DNA of 64,000 nucleotides, from positions 1-64,000 of the forward strand of contig JAGWNK010000017.1 in assembly GCA_028871345.1 (NCBI GenBank), in the 5' to 3' direction. Shown here piece after piece: positions 43,713 to 53,228 of the stretch. The translations under genes and the position numbers were made by a program. The notes beneath the pieces were generated by a model. The model was not told where the DNA came from. It worked only from the letters and a program-made list of their open reading frames with translations, and ran no database searches. The DNA is from Alphaproteobacteria bacterium (lineage in GTDB: Bacteria; Pseudomonadota; Alphaproteobacteria; Micropepsales; Micropepsaceae). Position 1 is the first letter of the stretch, and every line of letters begins with the position of its first letter.

Positions 43713-44336
43713 ATGGTGGAAGTAGCGGGTGGGAATACGCGTGCATCGGGCCGTACTGCGAAACTCTTCGTAAGCGCGGCATTCATGCTTTCGCTGGTGG
43801 GTTGCGGTGGTCTGGGACTGCTGCCTCACGAATCCAAAGTCGCTTCTACGAATTTCCAGACATACGAACAAGTCGAGGCCGCGTACACGAACGTCGTGCC
43901 GGGCTCGACGCGCATGTCGGATCTTCCCAAGCTTGGTTTCGACACGGCGACCACGCCGAACGTCGAGATCCTTTCCTATCTCGGCGTGATCGAGCGGTTC
44001 ATGCCGCGCAACACCATGTCGTTCGATCATCTGGCGCCGCCGGTGCAGGCCTGCATCGAGGCGCAGGATCGCTGCTCTGCCTTCGTGTTCCATCCGGAAC
44101 ACGTCGAGTCGCGGCGCATGGGCAGCATCTTCCTCGACCTCTTCGGCTTCGAGCGCGAGACGCTGGATACCGGCTGGTCGGCGGAAGTGGTGCTGCTGAT
44201 GCAGGACGGCCACGTCGCCTACAAGCTGATGAGCGGGCGTCCGCGCATCGAAGACCGGCACGATACCGTCCAGCCGCTCGGGCCGCTGCAGGATTTCGGC
44301 AACACGGCGTTCCGCGCCGCGTCGCGCTTCTTCTAA
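43713..44336 (+). CDS. Conserved putative lipoprotein
   Basis: 207 residues. After about 17 charged residues there is a hydrophobic stretch (LFVSAAFMLSLVGC) with a lipobox LVGC at Cys31. The mature part begins with a disordered-looking linker. It then has a SmpA/BamE-like element (FQTYEQVEAAYTNVVPGSTRMSDLPKLGFD) where V.PG.T..D...LG recalls the helix-turn of that fold. Two cysteines follow (VQACIEAQDRCSAF), then a beta-rich end. It is probably outer-membrane-anchored; the function is unknown. GGTTGGGG precedes the ATG, and a bidirectional terminator follows. Confidence 0.7.
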   Translation: MVEVAGGNTRASGRTAKLFVSAAFMLSLVGCGGLGLLPHESKVASTNFQTYEQVEAAYTNVVPGSTRMSDLPKLGFDTATTPNVEILSYLGVIERFMPRNTMSFDHLAPPVQACIEAQDRCSAFVFHPEHVESRRMGSIFLDLFGFERETLDTGWSAEVVLLMQDGHVAYKLMSGRPRIEDRHDTVQPLGPLQDFGNTAFRAASRFF

Positions 44337-44379
44337 GGGTCTGGGGTTCTTCTCAAGGGAAGACAACAACAAGAAGAAG

Positions 44380-44411
44380 CAAAACCCTCGTGCACCGCAC
44401 GAGGGTTTTGC
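44380..44411. terminator. Bidirectional intrinsic terminator
   Basis: CAAAACCCTCGTGC and GCACGAGGGTTTTG form a 14-bp stem with a 3-base loop. A-runs and T-runs on both sides allow it to end both the lipoprotein gene and infC, which converge here. Confidence 0.9.
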
Positions 44412-44434
44412 ATTTGTGGGCGATCCGGTCGCGC

Positions 44435-44980
44435 TCAGCGCGGCGCCAGGACCATCATCATCTGGCGGCCCTCGATCTTGGGCCATTGTTCCATCTTGGC
44501 GAAGGTTTCCGTGTCCTTCTGGATGCGGTTGAGCAGTTCCATGCCCAGGTGCTGGTGGGCCATTTCGCGGCCACGGAAGCGCAGCGTCACCTTGACCTTG
44601 TCGCCTTCGTCGAAGAATCGGCGCATCGAACGCATCTTCACGTCGTAATCGTGATCGTCGATGGTGGGGCGCATCTTGATCTCCTTGATCTCGATGACCT
44701 TCTGCTTCTTGCGAGCCTCGGCGGCCTTCTTCTGCTGTTCGTATTTGAACTTGCCGTAGTCCATCAGCTTGACGACGGGCGGGCGGGCCTCGGGCGAGAC
44801 TTCGACCAAGTCGAAGCCTTTCTCCTCCGCGATGGCGCGGGCCTCCTCGGTGCCGATTTCCCCGTATTTGTGGCCGTCATCGCCGATCAGAAGAATGGTG
44901 CGGGCGAAGATCTCCTCGTTGACGCGCGGGCCGTCTTTAGCCGGCGCTGGCGCCTGGGATGCAAAACGTCTGGGAACTAT
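44435..44980 (-). CDS. infC: Translation initiation factor IF-3, read from an AUA codon
   Basis: 181 residues if translation starts at ATA (44980-44978), which has AAGGAGAGA 3-6 bases upstream and is directly followed by [23 protein letters not shown], the typical IF-3 N-terminus. No ATG, GTG or TTG in frame gives a complete N-terminal domain; the first TTG (44809) would delete it. Both domains are complete: [39 protein letters not shown] (N) and [44 protein letters not shown] (C). IF-3 rejects non-AUG starts, so a rare start codon gives autoregulation, as with the AUU of E. coli infC. It follows thrS on the same strand. Confidence 0.93.
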   Translation of the reverse strand: MVPRRFASQAPAPAKDGPRVNEEIFARTILLIGDDGHKYGEIGTEEARAIAEEKGFDLVEVSPEARPPVVKLMDYGKFKYEQQKKAAEARKKQKVIEIKEIKMRPTIDDHDYDVKMRSMRRFFDEGDKVKVTLRFRGREMAHQHLGMELLNRIQKDTETFAKMEQWPKIEGRQMMMVLAPR

Positions 44981-45147
44981 GACTCTCTCCTTCTGTTTGG
45001 CCGCGCGCGGAACACCTGTCTCGCGGGGCTTTGGCCGGCCTCGCGAAACTTGGTTCGGCTTATCGGCTCAGGGCAAAATCCTCCGCGGCGGCCCGCGCGG
45101 GACCGCTCCTTGCGTAAGAATAGGTGGTGCGCCCGGTTAAGCAAGGG

Positions 45148-47139
45148 TTATTCGGGCCGGTCCTTGCGAGATTCCGCCTCGCCCTTGATCCGGGCGATGA
45201 AGGTTTCGAGCGGCATCGGCCCCAAATCCTTGCCCGACCGCAACCGGACGGCGACCTTGCCTTCCGCGGCCTCCCGTTCCCCCACCACCAGCATGTAGGG
45301 GATTTTCTGGAGCTGGGCGTCCCGGATCTTCTTCTGCATCCGCTCGGCGGACAGGTCGATGTCCACCCGCAGCCCCGCCGTGCCGTTGAAGACGGGCACC
45401 TGGAACAGGGTCTCGTGCACCCTATGGGCGTAGTCGGCGACCTTGTCCGAAATGGGAATAATTCGCGCCTGTAGCGGGGCCAGCCATACCGGGAAGGCGC
45501 CCGCATAGTGCTCGATCAGGAACGCCGTGAACCGCTCATGGGTCCCCAAGGGCGCGCGATGGATCACATAGACGGGCTGTTCGGTGCCGTCCTCGGCGAT
45601 GTAGGTCAGGCCGAATCGCTGGGTCGCCAGGAAGTCGAGCTGGTTGGTGGAGATCGTGTATTCGGTTCCGATCACGCTCTTGATCATGAAGTCGATCTTG
45701 GGACCGTAGAACGCGGCCTCGCCTTCGGCCTCCACGAAGGGATAGCCAGACTCCACCATCGCTTCCCTGATGATCTTGAGAGCAGCGAGCCACTTCTCCG
45801 GCTGGTCGACATACTTGTCGAGCTTCTTCAGGTCCGGCAGCGACAGGCGCATGTAGTACTCTTTGATGGCCATCAAGTCGTAGTAGCGCGCGTGCAGGCG
45901 CATGACCTTGATGAACTCCTCCTTCGCCTGGTCGAAGCGGCAGTAAATATGCGCATCGTTCATGCAGAAGCCGCGTACCCGCATCAGCCCCATCAGCCCG
46001 CCCGACGCCTCATAGCGGTAGTCCTGCGCGTATTCGGCGATGCGCATGGGCATCTCGCGATAGGAATGGCGCGTCGCCGAATAGACCATGTGGTGGTGAG
46101 GGCAGTTCATCGGCCGCAGGTAGTAGTTCTCGCCGTCGATATCGAGCGGCGAATACATGGTATCGGCGTAATAGGGCAGGTGGCCGGAGCGCTGGTAGAG
46201 CGTCTCCTTGGCGATATGCGGGGTCGCCACGCGGACATAGCCCTCCTTGCGCTCCTCCTGCAGGGCGAGGAACTCCAGCTCCTGGCGGATCACCATGCCG
46301 TTGGGCATCCACAAGGGAAGGCCGGCGCCCACGTCGGGCGTGAAGGTGAAAAGCTCCAGCTCCTTGCCGATGCGGCGGTGGTCGCGTCTCTCGGCTTCTT
46401 CGAGGCGGTGCAGGTAGTCGCCGAGTTCCTTCTGGTCGCGCCAGGCGGTGCCGTAGATGCGCTGCAGCTGCGCGTTCCTGGCGTCGCCGCGCCAATAAGC
46501 ACCGGCAATTTTCGTCAACTTGAAGGCATCGCCGATCTTGGCGGTGGAGGCGAAATGCGGTCCGCGGCAGAGATCGTGCCAGTCGCCGTGCCAGTAGATC
46601 GAGACATCCTCGCCGGGCGGAATGGCCTCGATCAGCTCGGCCTTGTAGTGCTCGCCGATGCTCTTGAAATGGGCGACGGCCTTGTCGCGCGGCCACACCT
46701 CGCGGCGGGTCGGCAGGTCGGCCTTCACGATCTCATGCATCTTGGCTTCGATCTTGGGCAAGTCTTCGGGCGTGAACGGCTCGGCGCGCGCGAAGTCGTA
46801 GTAGAAGCCGTCCTCGATCGCCGGGCCGATGGTCACCTGGGTGCCCGGATAGAGCGCCTGCACCGCCATGGCGAGCACGTGCGCCGCGTCGTGGCGGATC
46901 AATTCCAACGATTCCGCGTCCCGCTTGGTGATGATGCGCACCTTGGCGTCGTGTGCGATGGGCCGGAACAAATCCCATTCCTGGCCATCGACCATCAGGA
47001 TCAGCGCCGCCTTGGCGAGACCCGGACCGATGGCCGCGGCGATCTCGGCACCGGTGACGCCGCGCGGAAACGTCATCGTCTTGCCGTCCGGCAAGGTGAT
47101 GGTGACGCTGGCAGCGGTGACGGGTGCGGACAAGGGCAT
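45148..47139 (-). CDS. thrS: Threonine-tRNA ligase
   Basis: 663 residues, standard length. Domain order: TGS (about 8-68), the SAD editing domain with HDAAHVLA and later the Cys/His set, catalytic class II core with motif 1, PMNCPHHHMVY (the zinc Cys and substrate pocket), motif 2 RIAEYAQDYRYEASG, motif 3 near HRAPLGTHERF, and the C-terminal anticodon-binding domain. It charges tRNA-Thr in the cytoplasm. thrS is followed by infC, the classic order, but rpmI and rplT are not next. Confidence 0.97.
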   Translation of the reverse strand: MPLSAPVTAASVTITLPDGKTMTFPRGVTGAEIAAAIGPGLAKAALILMVDGQEWDLFRPIAHDAKVRIITKRDAESLELIRHDAAHVLAMAVQALYPGTQVTIGPAIEDGFYYDFARAEPFTPEDLPKIEAKMHEIVKADLPTRREVWPRDKAVAHFKSIGEHYKAELIEAIPPGEDVSIYWHGDWHDLCRGPHFASTAKIGDAFKLTKIAGAYWRGDARNAQLQRIYGTAWRDQKELGDYLHRLEEAERRDHRRIGKELELFTFTPDVGAGLPLWMPNGMVIRQELEFLALQEERKEGYVRVATPHIAKETLYQRSGHLPYYADTMYSPLDIDGENYYLRPMNCPHHHMVYSATRHSYREMPMRIAEYAQDYRYEASGGLMGLMRVRGFCMNDAHIYCRFDQAKEEFIKVMRLHARYYDLMAIKEYYMRLSLPDLKKLDKYVDQPEKWLAALKIIREAMVESGYPFVEAEGEAAFYGPKIDFMIKSVIGTEYTISTNQLDFLATQRFGLTYIAEDGTEQPVYVIHRAPLGTHERFTAFLIEHYAGAFPVWLAPLQARIIPISDKVADYAHRVHETLFQVPVFNGTAGLRVDIDLSAERMQKKIRDAQLQKIPYMLVVGEREAAEGKVAVRLRSGKDLGPMPLETFIARIKGEAESRKDRPE

Positions 47140-47279
47140 CTCCCCGGAACGAAAGGCGCCCGGACCATCTTCGGGGGGCGGTTGGAAGTCAAGTTTGACA
47201 GTTTGGCTGCGGCAAAAACGGATGACTTGGGCCGCGCGGCGATGCTAGCTTTGCCGACCGATTTCAACGGGCTGTGCCG

Positions 47280-48701
47280 ATGTTGGGAGTCCGAGGGCAG
47301 GCGTTTGCCCTTGCGTGCGTGGTGGTGGCGGTTCCGGCCGGAGCACAGAGCGCTCCGGTGGTCGACCTCCATGGCGGCTCGGTGGCACTGCAGGTCGCGG
47401 CGCCCAGCAAGGCGCCCGACGGCTTCAGCAGCGGCGCGGCCATCGATCTCAACCTCCCCGATGTGTCGATGAATGCCCAGGCGACGGCCAGCGTCGGCAT
47501 GGGCGACAGCGACATCTGGCGCAAGCAGGAAGCCAAAATCTCGGCCAGCTTGTCGGGCCCGGCCGGCACCGGCGTCACGGCCAGCGGCTCCGACAGCTCC
47601 GCGCTCAGCTACCGCGACGCGGCCAGCATGGGGGCGCCCGGCCGGGTGGGGCATCTCATCGCCAGCCAGAGCCAATCGACCCAAATCTCGGCATCGGCCC
47701 CCATACCCGGCGGCGCCACCGTGGAGGTGGGTGCGGACGGTTCCAGCACGCAGACCACCGATGCCTCGGCGCCGCAGGCGCGGGACCATTTGACCGTCGG
47801 CACGCAGGCCCAGGAAGCGTTCGCGCGCCTGCGCTGGCATCCGGCGCCGTGGCTGGGCCTCCAGGCGGGGGCGGCGGCCCGCACGACCGACGTGAACCTG
47901 CATCGCCAACTGTCGCGCACCAGCACCTACACTTCTGTCGATCCGCGCATCGAGGCCGATGTCACGCCTTGGCTGGGCGGCACCTGGACCACCAGCGTCG
48001 AGCACGCGGTCTCGCCTTACGACACGGCGGCGTACACGGCCTATGCCAGCGTGGCCCAGCCCACCGACGCCGTGGCGCTGCAACCCGATCACGCGTGGCG
48101 CCTGCAGAGCAGCCTGCACCAGGAGCTTGGGCCGGTGCAGGCCACCGTCAGCTACACCGCCGACCGCGACGGCACGGCCACCGAGTTCACTACGGCGGGC
48201 GGCCAGCAGGTGCCGGCCTCGACCACGCTCATCTCGCGCGACCAGATCGATCTGGCGGTGGCGATGCCGCTCGATGCGGCCGGCCTGCCGGAGACCACGA
48301 TCAGCTCGGAAGCCTCCTGGCGGGATTCGCGAGTCGTCGATCCCATCACCGCGGACGTGCGCCGGGCGTCCGGCCAGACGCCGCACCACTACGCGGTGAG
48401 GGTCGTGAAGAACCTGCCGGCCACCCATCTCAGCCTCGGTCTCGTCGGCGAGATCAACGGCGGCACCGATGTCTATCAGTCCAACGAGGTCAGCGCCGCT
48501 CCCGGCGCCGGCACGCTCGGCGCCTTCGTCTCTTTCAAGCCGCCCAGCTACGAGGTGGACCTCAACGTCAACGGCGTCGGCGGGGCGCCGACCACCGATT
48601 ATTTCTACAACGGCACGCGGTCCGACCTGCCCGCGTCGCGCACGGCGCTTCAGCCGGCGCCCGGACCGATGATCTCTTTGTCGCTGCGCAAGGCATTTTG
48701 A
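47280..48701 (+). CDS. Outer-membrane beta-barrel protein
   Basis: 473 residues from the ATG at 47280 (GTG at 47274 is an alternative). A signal peptide (FALACVVVAVPAGAQS) is followed by a long series of alternating beta strands. It ends in an aromatic residue (ISLSLRKAF), as expected for a barrel recognised by the BAM complex. The C-terminal half resembles the barrel of TonB-dependent receptors, but no plug domain or TonB box is visible, so it may be a diverged receptor or a different porin. The middle region has no recognised motif. It is divergent from thrS and followed by a hydrolase gene after 46 bp. Confidence 0.75.
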   Translation: MLGVRGQAFALACVVVAVPAGAQSAPVVDLHGGSVALQVAAPSKAPDGFSSGAAIDLNLPDVSMNAQATASVGMGDSDIWRKQEAKISASLSGPAGTGVTASGSDSSALSYRDAASMGAPGRVGHLIASQSQSTQISASAPIPGGATVEVGADGSSTQTTDASAPQARDHLTVGTQAQEAFARLRWHPAPWLGLQAGAAARTTDVNLHRQLSRTSTYTSVDPRIEADVTPWLGGTWTTSVEHAVSPYDTAAYTAYASVAQPTDAVALQPDHAWRLQSSLHQELGPVQATVSYTADRDGTATEFTTAGGQQVPASTTLISRDQIDLAVAMPLDAAGLPETTISSEASWRDSRVVDPITADVRRASGQTPHHYAVRVVKNLPATHLSLGLVGEINGGTDVYQSNEVSAAPGAGTLGAFVSFKPPSYEVDLNVNGVGGAPTTDYFYNGTRSDLPASRTALQPAPGPMISLSLRKAF

Positions 48702-48747
48702 GAATCCCGCCGGGCTGGCCTAGGCTTTGAGCAACCGGGAGACCGCC

Positions 48748-49605
48748 ATGAAATCGCTGCTGTTCGGATTGTGCGCCATGGCGCTGACGGCCGCTGCCGC
48801 GCCGGCCGGCGATCACGACCCGATCCTGTTGTGGCCGCAAGGCGCTCCCGGCTCGGAAGGCAAGACCGCGCCCGAAACGATGCGCATCTTCCCGCCCGAC
48901 GAACAGATCATCTCCAACGTCAATTTCCCCGCGATCATCCCCTATCTGCCCGATCCGGCGAAGGCGACCGGTGCGGCGGCGATCGTCATTCCCGGCGGCG
49001 GCGACGTCGAGATCTGGATCACCCATGAAGGCTACCGCGTGGCGCTATACCTCGCCGATCACGGCATCGCCGCCTTCGTCGTGAAGTACCGCCTGTCGAA
49101 GGCGCCGGGCTCGACCTACACCGTGATGGGCGACTCGCTGCCTGACGTGCAGCGCGCCATCCGCCTGGTGAAGAGCCGCGCCGGCGAATGGCACATCGAT
49201 CCGGCCCGCGTCGGCGTCATCGGGTTTTCGGCCGGCGCCGAACTGTCGGCACTGGCCGGCACGCATTTCGACGCCGGCACGCCCGGCGCGCGCGATCCGC
49301 TCCTGCGCCAGAGCACGCGCCCCGCCTTCATGGGCCTGATCTACGGCAAGGCCAACGACATGCCGCTGTCGAAGGATACGCCGCCGGCGTTCCTCCTGGG
49401 CGGCGAGAAGGATGCGTATTCGCAGCCCTTGCCCGAACTCTATCTGACGCTCGAGAAGGCCGGCGTTCCGGCCGAGCTCCACATGCTGGCGGGCGTCGGC
49501 CACGGCTTCGGCATCCGCCCCACCAATCCGGCGCACGTCGCCGTCTGGCCCGAGCTTTTCGTCAACTGGCTCGACGCCGAAGGCCTGCTGAAGCCGGCGC
49601 CGTGA
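48748..49605 (+). CDS. Secreted alpha/beta hydrolase (acetyl-esterase-like)
   Basis: 285 residues from the ATG at 48748 with GGGAG upstream. A signal peptide (LLFGLCAMALTAAAAPAG) is followed by an alpha/beta-hydrolase domain with the start ILLWPQGAPGSEG typical of acetylxylan-esterase or endo-xylanase-B-annotated proteins. The oxyanion loop is VIPGGGDV, the nucleophile Ser lies in GFSAGAE, the Asp in GGEKDAY and the His in GVGHGFG. A periplasmic or secreted esterase on carbohydrate esters is likely. It could be cotranscribed with the upstream barrel gene. Confidence 0.87.
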   Translation: MKSLLFGLCAMALTAAAAPAGDHDPILLWPQGAPGSEGKTAPETMRIFPPDEQIISNVNFPAIIPYLPDPAKATGAAAIVIPGGGDVEIWITHEGYRVALYLADHGIAAFVVKYRLSKAPGSTYTVMGDSLPDVQRAIRLVKSRAGEWHIDPARVGVIGFSAGAELSALAGTHFDAGTPGARDPLLRQSTRPAFMGLIYGKANDMPLSKDTPPAFLLGGEKDAYSQPLPELYLTLEKAGVPAELHMLAGVGHGFGIRPTNPAHVAVWPELFVNWLDAEGLLKPAP

Positions 49606-49849
49606 CCTGGATGGACTTGTGGGGACATAGTGGAAATGGCGATGGCAGCGGGACGCTTCAAGGGGTGCGACAAAAAATACCGCGGGCCGGAAATCGGCGA
49701 ATGAATTCCGGACCGTAGCGCGCTCATCCCGGCATCGCAGGAATTTCATTTCAGACGCAGTCGCGAATAGCGGCGACAATTTTTTCGCCGGCTGCGGCGT
49801 GAAGATTTCCTCGATCCGGCGCGAGGGATGATCGGGACGCTTTGCGCGT

Positions 49850-50626
49850 TCAGGCGACGGCGCGGAACGTGTAGATGAAATTCGTGTTGTGATATTCGTC
49901 CGGCGACCGCCACGGCAGCTGATAGGTGGCGGTGGAGAGCCACTTGGGAAGTTCGACATACTTCCCCAGCATGATGCCGCTGATCAGTTCGAACCGGTGC
50001 TTGCGCATGAAGGCGATGAACCCTTCATACGTCCATTCGTTGACGTGCTGGATGTTCTTGCCCTTGCGGTCGTACTTGTAGCAGTAGTTGTTCGGGATGG
50101 TGCAGACCAGCACGGCGCCGTCGGCGCAGACGCGCCGCATCTCCGCCACCGCGGCGTCGACCGGAGGAATGTGCTCGAGCACCTCGGTCGACGCCATCAG
50201 GGTCACGGTCGCGGATTCGACCGGCAGACTGGTGGCGGAGGCGAAGGCGATGTTGGCGCGGCCGTCGCGCATGGCCCGCAGGATTTGAAAGTCGGACAGC
50301 TACAGATCGACGGCGTTGTACGCCACGTCCTTGGGCAGGAACCGCTTGAGGCTCATGTCGCCGCAGCCCACCTCCAGGAAGACCGTGTCGGGCTTCACAT
50401 AGCGGCGGATCAAGAGACCGATCTCGCTTTCGATGAAGCCGTCGACAAGAAGATCCTGCCTCAGCTTGACGAGCGGGTAGAGGCGGACCTTCAGGCTCCT
50501 CACCAACGGCCTGTTGCGGCGGCATCCGCTGCCCTGATGAAATCCGGCTTCCAGGCCCGGGGCGATGGGGATCGCGTAAGGCCCGACATCGACGTGATCC
50601 GTCGCCAGCCATTTGATCTTCTGCAT
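49850..50626 (-). pseudogene. SAM methyltransferase interrupted by an in-frame amber codon
   Basis: From the ATG at 50626 to the stop at 49850 the frame is open except for one TAG at 50302-50300. Upstream of it are a basic N-terminus and SAM motif I VFLEVGCGDMSLKRFL, ending NAVDL. Downstream, in the same frame, LSDFQILRAMRDGRANIAFASATSLP continues with motif II/III and TEVLEHIPPVDAAVAEMRRV. Together they make a normal class I methyltransferase of about 258 residues. One base change (for instance GAG to TAG) explains the break. It may be a recent pseudogene, a sequencing error, or a suppressed codon; no suppressor tRNA is visible here. Confidence 0.8.
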
Positions 50627-50878
50627 GATGGGACCTCGGTGTTGGCGGGCTGGTAGCAATAAAGCGGAGCGGCTTCAGGCGTCATCGAGCGGTGGACTAT
50701 AGGGCGCGAACCCGACGCCACAAACATCAGGTTGTGGGCCGGGGCGCCCAAAAACGTGTTGAAAAGCCGACGCCTTGCCGCCGCGACCGTCGCCCGAAGC
50801 GCCGCCGCCATCGCCACAAGGCTGTTGGAAGCGCCGCCGCGATGGCCTATGACCCAGCGCGCAACCCGAGACCCTGCC

Positions 50879-51142
50879 ATGAGCGACGAGCTTCCCGACC
50901 GCCTGTGCACCGATCCCAAGAGCCCCTATTTCAACGAGGCGCTGTTGGCGCGCGGCGTGGGCATCCGTTTCAACGGCGCGGAGAAGACCAATGTCGAGGA
51001 ATACTGCATCAGCGAAGGCTGGATCCGGGTGGCGGCCGGGCGCAGCCTCGACCGCCACGGCAATCCGATGACCATCCGCCTCAAAGGCACGGTCGAGCCC
51101 TATCTCAAGCCGGCACCGCAGGCCGACACGCCGCCGGGCTGA
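50879..51142 (+). CDS. DUF3297 family small protein
   Basis: 87 residues from the ATG at 50879; the longer frame upstream lies over the methyltransferase promoter side and has unlike composition. The sequence (LPDRLCTDPKSPYFNEALLARGVGIRFNGAEKTNVEEYCISEGWIRV then RHGNPMTIRLKGTVEPYL) matches DUF3297, a small glutathione-peroxidase-annotated family of unknown function in proteobacteria. It is soluble with two cysteines. Confidence 0.87.
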   Translation: MSDELPDRLCTDPKSPYFNEALLARGVGIRFNGAEKTNVEEYCISEGWIRVAAGRSLDRHGNPMTIRLKGTVEPYLKPAPQADTPPG

Positions 51143-51302
51143 CGGCGCTCTCGGCCGGCGCGCCGGCGCGAAAAAGGGGAGAAACTGTGGCGGGTATGCG
51201 GCGCCAAAGAGACGCAAAGGGTTTGATTTCGCACGTATTTTCAAGACGCTAGCGGCACGCTAACATGTGTTCAGACCGATCGTCGGCGTGCAGGACCCGG
51301 GC

Positions 51303-51863
51303 ATGATTATCCTCGAATTCCTGATTTTCGTGATTTCCTCGGGCCTGTTCTGCAGCGAGCGATTCCGCCACAACCTCTATGCCGTGCTGATCGCCGGCGG
51401 CGTCGCCACCGCCTCGTCACTGCTGTTCGTCTACCACATCGGCACCACCTTCATGCTGCACGCCGACGCCTCGCCGCCCAAGATCATCAAGCAGATCGTG
51501 CGCGTGCCCGTGGTGCAGAAGATCTCGCAGCCGCCGGCGCTGTCGAAGGCGGAGGACTGCCACGTCGATTATCCCTTCTGGGCGCGGCTGTTCGGCGATG
51601 AAGGCACCACGGATCTGGCGTTTCGCGTGCTGGCCGACGGCACGGTCGACGGCGTGAGCGTGGCGCATTCGAGCGGCTCGGAGCGCCTCGACAAGGCGGC
51701 CGTGCATTGCGTGGCGCGCTGGCATTTCCGCCCAGGGATCAAGGACGGCGTTCTGGTCGACATGCCCTGGACCGCCAGCGTGGCCTGGAATCTCCACGAC
51801 ACGAACAAGAGCGCGGACGCCCCCGCCGAGAAGGCCGACAAGGCGGTCGCTCCCGCGCATTGA
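51303..51863 (+). CDS. TonB-like C-terminal domain protein
   Basis: 186 residues from the ATG at 51303. Two N-terminal membrane helices (about 3-18 and 28-48) precede a short Pro-containing linker and a TonB_C-like domain (about 80-160; GTTDLAFRVLADGTVDGVSVAHSSGSERLDKAAVHCVARWHFRPG). Classic TonB has one helix and a long Pro-rich spacer, which this lacks, so it is a TonB-family protein rather than an obvious energy transducer. Two cysteines flank the domain core. No exbB or exbD is nearby. Confidence 0.8.
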   Translation: MIILEFLIFVISSGLFCSERFRHNLYAVLIAGGVATASSLLFVYHIGTTFMLHADASPPKIIKQIVRVPVVQKISQPPALSKAEDCHVDYPFWARLFGDEGTTDLAFRVLADGTVDGVSVAHSSGSERLDKAAVHCVARWHFRPGIKDGVLVDMPWTASVAWNLHDTNKSADAPAEKADKAVAPAH

Positions 51864-51928
51864 GTTTCGGCGCCGGTTGCACCGGATCACGGTTTCCACG
51901 ACACTGGCGGCTTCCGAGGGGGGATGCC

Positions 51929-52723
51929 ATGGGCCGGATGCGCGCGCTGGCGGCTCTGCCGTTTCTGATCACGCTCGCACATGGCGCGGACGCCGATCAC
52001 GACTCGCGGCACCTGACGGCAGGCGAGCAGCGGACGTTCTTTCCGCTCGTCTGCCAGACGCCCATCCGCCACCAGAAGGACAGCACCTGTGCGGCGGTTT
52101 CGGGTTATCCCGGCGCCGTGCCCGACGCCAGCTTCAACCTGTCGCTCACGGCGGTCCTCTACGGCGCTGTGACACGCCAGGGCACCGACGAGGCCTATGT
52201 GACCTACGCCGCGGATTTCGAGCCGCACGCCAACAATTTCGGCGGCGGCATCCTGTTCGCGCGCAAGGCGGGCACATGGAGGCTGGTGCGCTGGTATCCC
52301 GGCGGCGAGATGGACCGCTGCCTGGCGCTGCCGGGGCAGGGGCCGCTCAGATTCCTGTGCCTCGACGACTATATGGGGCAGGGCGAGGCGGACAGCTCGG
52401 TGTGGCTGCGCAGCGTCCCTGTGGAAACGCCGACGGGGATCCTGAAGGCGCAGGACGACCGCGAAGCCTCCGATCCCGACTACCAGTGCGCAGCCGCGGG
52501 CAAGAGCGTGCTGCTCGCCATCGACGGCCTGAAGCGCTCGAAGGCGCCCGGCGTCTTCGCCGAATCTGCCGTGCGCTACGCGAAGGCGCAGGACGCCGCC
52601 GCGGCCTGCCGCAAGCACAATTTTGCGCATGTGCGCGAGACGGCCGGCGTCGTCCGCTACGAACTGCGCCGCGGCCGGGTCGTCGCCGTGACGCCGGAAA
52701 AATTCGCCGCCGCCGATTATTGA
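51929..52723 (+). CDS. Secreted protein of unknown function
   Basis: 264 residues from the ATG at 51929, with GAGGGGGG upstream. A short signal peptide (LAALPFLITLAHGADA) and six cysteines in the mature part (VCQTPIRHQKDSTCAAV, DRCLALPGQGPLRFLCLDDY, DYQCAAAGK, AAACRKHNF) indicate a disulfide-rich periplasmic or secreted protein. The middle is beta-rich (GGGILFARKAGTWRLVRWYPGGEMDRC). I do not recognise a family. It follows the TonB-like gene by 65 bp on the same strand. Confidence 0.7.
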   Translation: MGRMRALAALPFLITLAHGADADHDSRHLTAGEQRTFFPLVCQTPIRHQKDSTCAAVSGYPGAVPDASFNLSLTAVLYGAVTRQGTDEAYVTYAADFEPHANNFGGGILFARKAGTWRLVRWYPGGEMDRCLALPGQGPLRFLCLDDYMGQGEADSSVWLRSVPVETPTGILKAQDDREASDPDYQCAAAGKSVLLAIDGLKRSKAPGVFAESAVRYAKAQDAAAACRKHNFAHVRETAGVVRYELRRGRVVAVTPEKFAAADY

Positions 52724-52913
52724 AGCCAACGCGACCGATTGCGAGTTGCACGCAGCGACAACCTCTGCGGCGACATCGTGACGGAAAAGAGGAAGGGCGG
52801 GATTGCGCGCCATTTTTTTGCGTCAATAGCGCTCGTTGGAATTTACAGTATCGCAGCCGCGCGCCGCCGCTCCCATCTCGCCATCGTGGCTGAAACCCAG
52901 ATGGAGAGAACCC

Positions 52914-53228
52914 ATGAACCGTTCGATCGTTGCTTTGTGCGCCGCCGGCACGGTTGCGCTGATGGCGCTGCCCGCCACCGCCGAGAACGTGATCCAGAGA
53001 CACGTGACGGTCGCCACCGCGGACCTCGCGCTCGGCACGCCCCAGGGCGATGCGCAGTTCGACGCCCGCATCGCGCAAGCGGCGAAGCAGGCGTGCGGCG
53101 GCAATCCGCATTTCGACACGCACTACAAAATGGCGCCGCGTTTCGTCGAACGCGAGCACGACAAGTGCTATGCCGGCGCCGTGAACAATGCGCATTCCGT
53201 GGTGCGGATGCGCCGCGCCGCGCCCTGA
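52914..53228 (+). CDS. UrcA family periplasmic protein
   Basis: 104 residues from the ATG at 52914 with GGAGAG 7 bases upstream. A signal peptide (VALCAAGTVALMALPATA) is followed by the UrcA pattern: VTVATADLALGTPQGDAQFDARIAQAAKQACGG and a second Cys in EHDKCYAGAVNNA. UrcA proteins are small exported proteins of unknown role common in Sphingomonadales, Caulobacterales and relatives. Monocistronic. Confidence 0.88.
   Translation: MNRSIVALCAAGTVALMALPATAENVIQRHVTVATADLALGTPQGDAQFDARIAQAAKQACGGNPHFDTHYKMAPRFVEREHDKCYAGAVNNAHSVVRMRRAAP

Noticed and set aside
51888-51905. CCACGACAC similar to the repeat arm
   Set aside because: The match stops after 9 to 10 bases and there is no inverted partner; likely chance.
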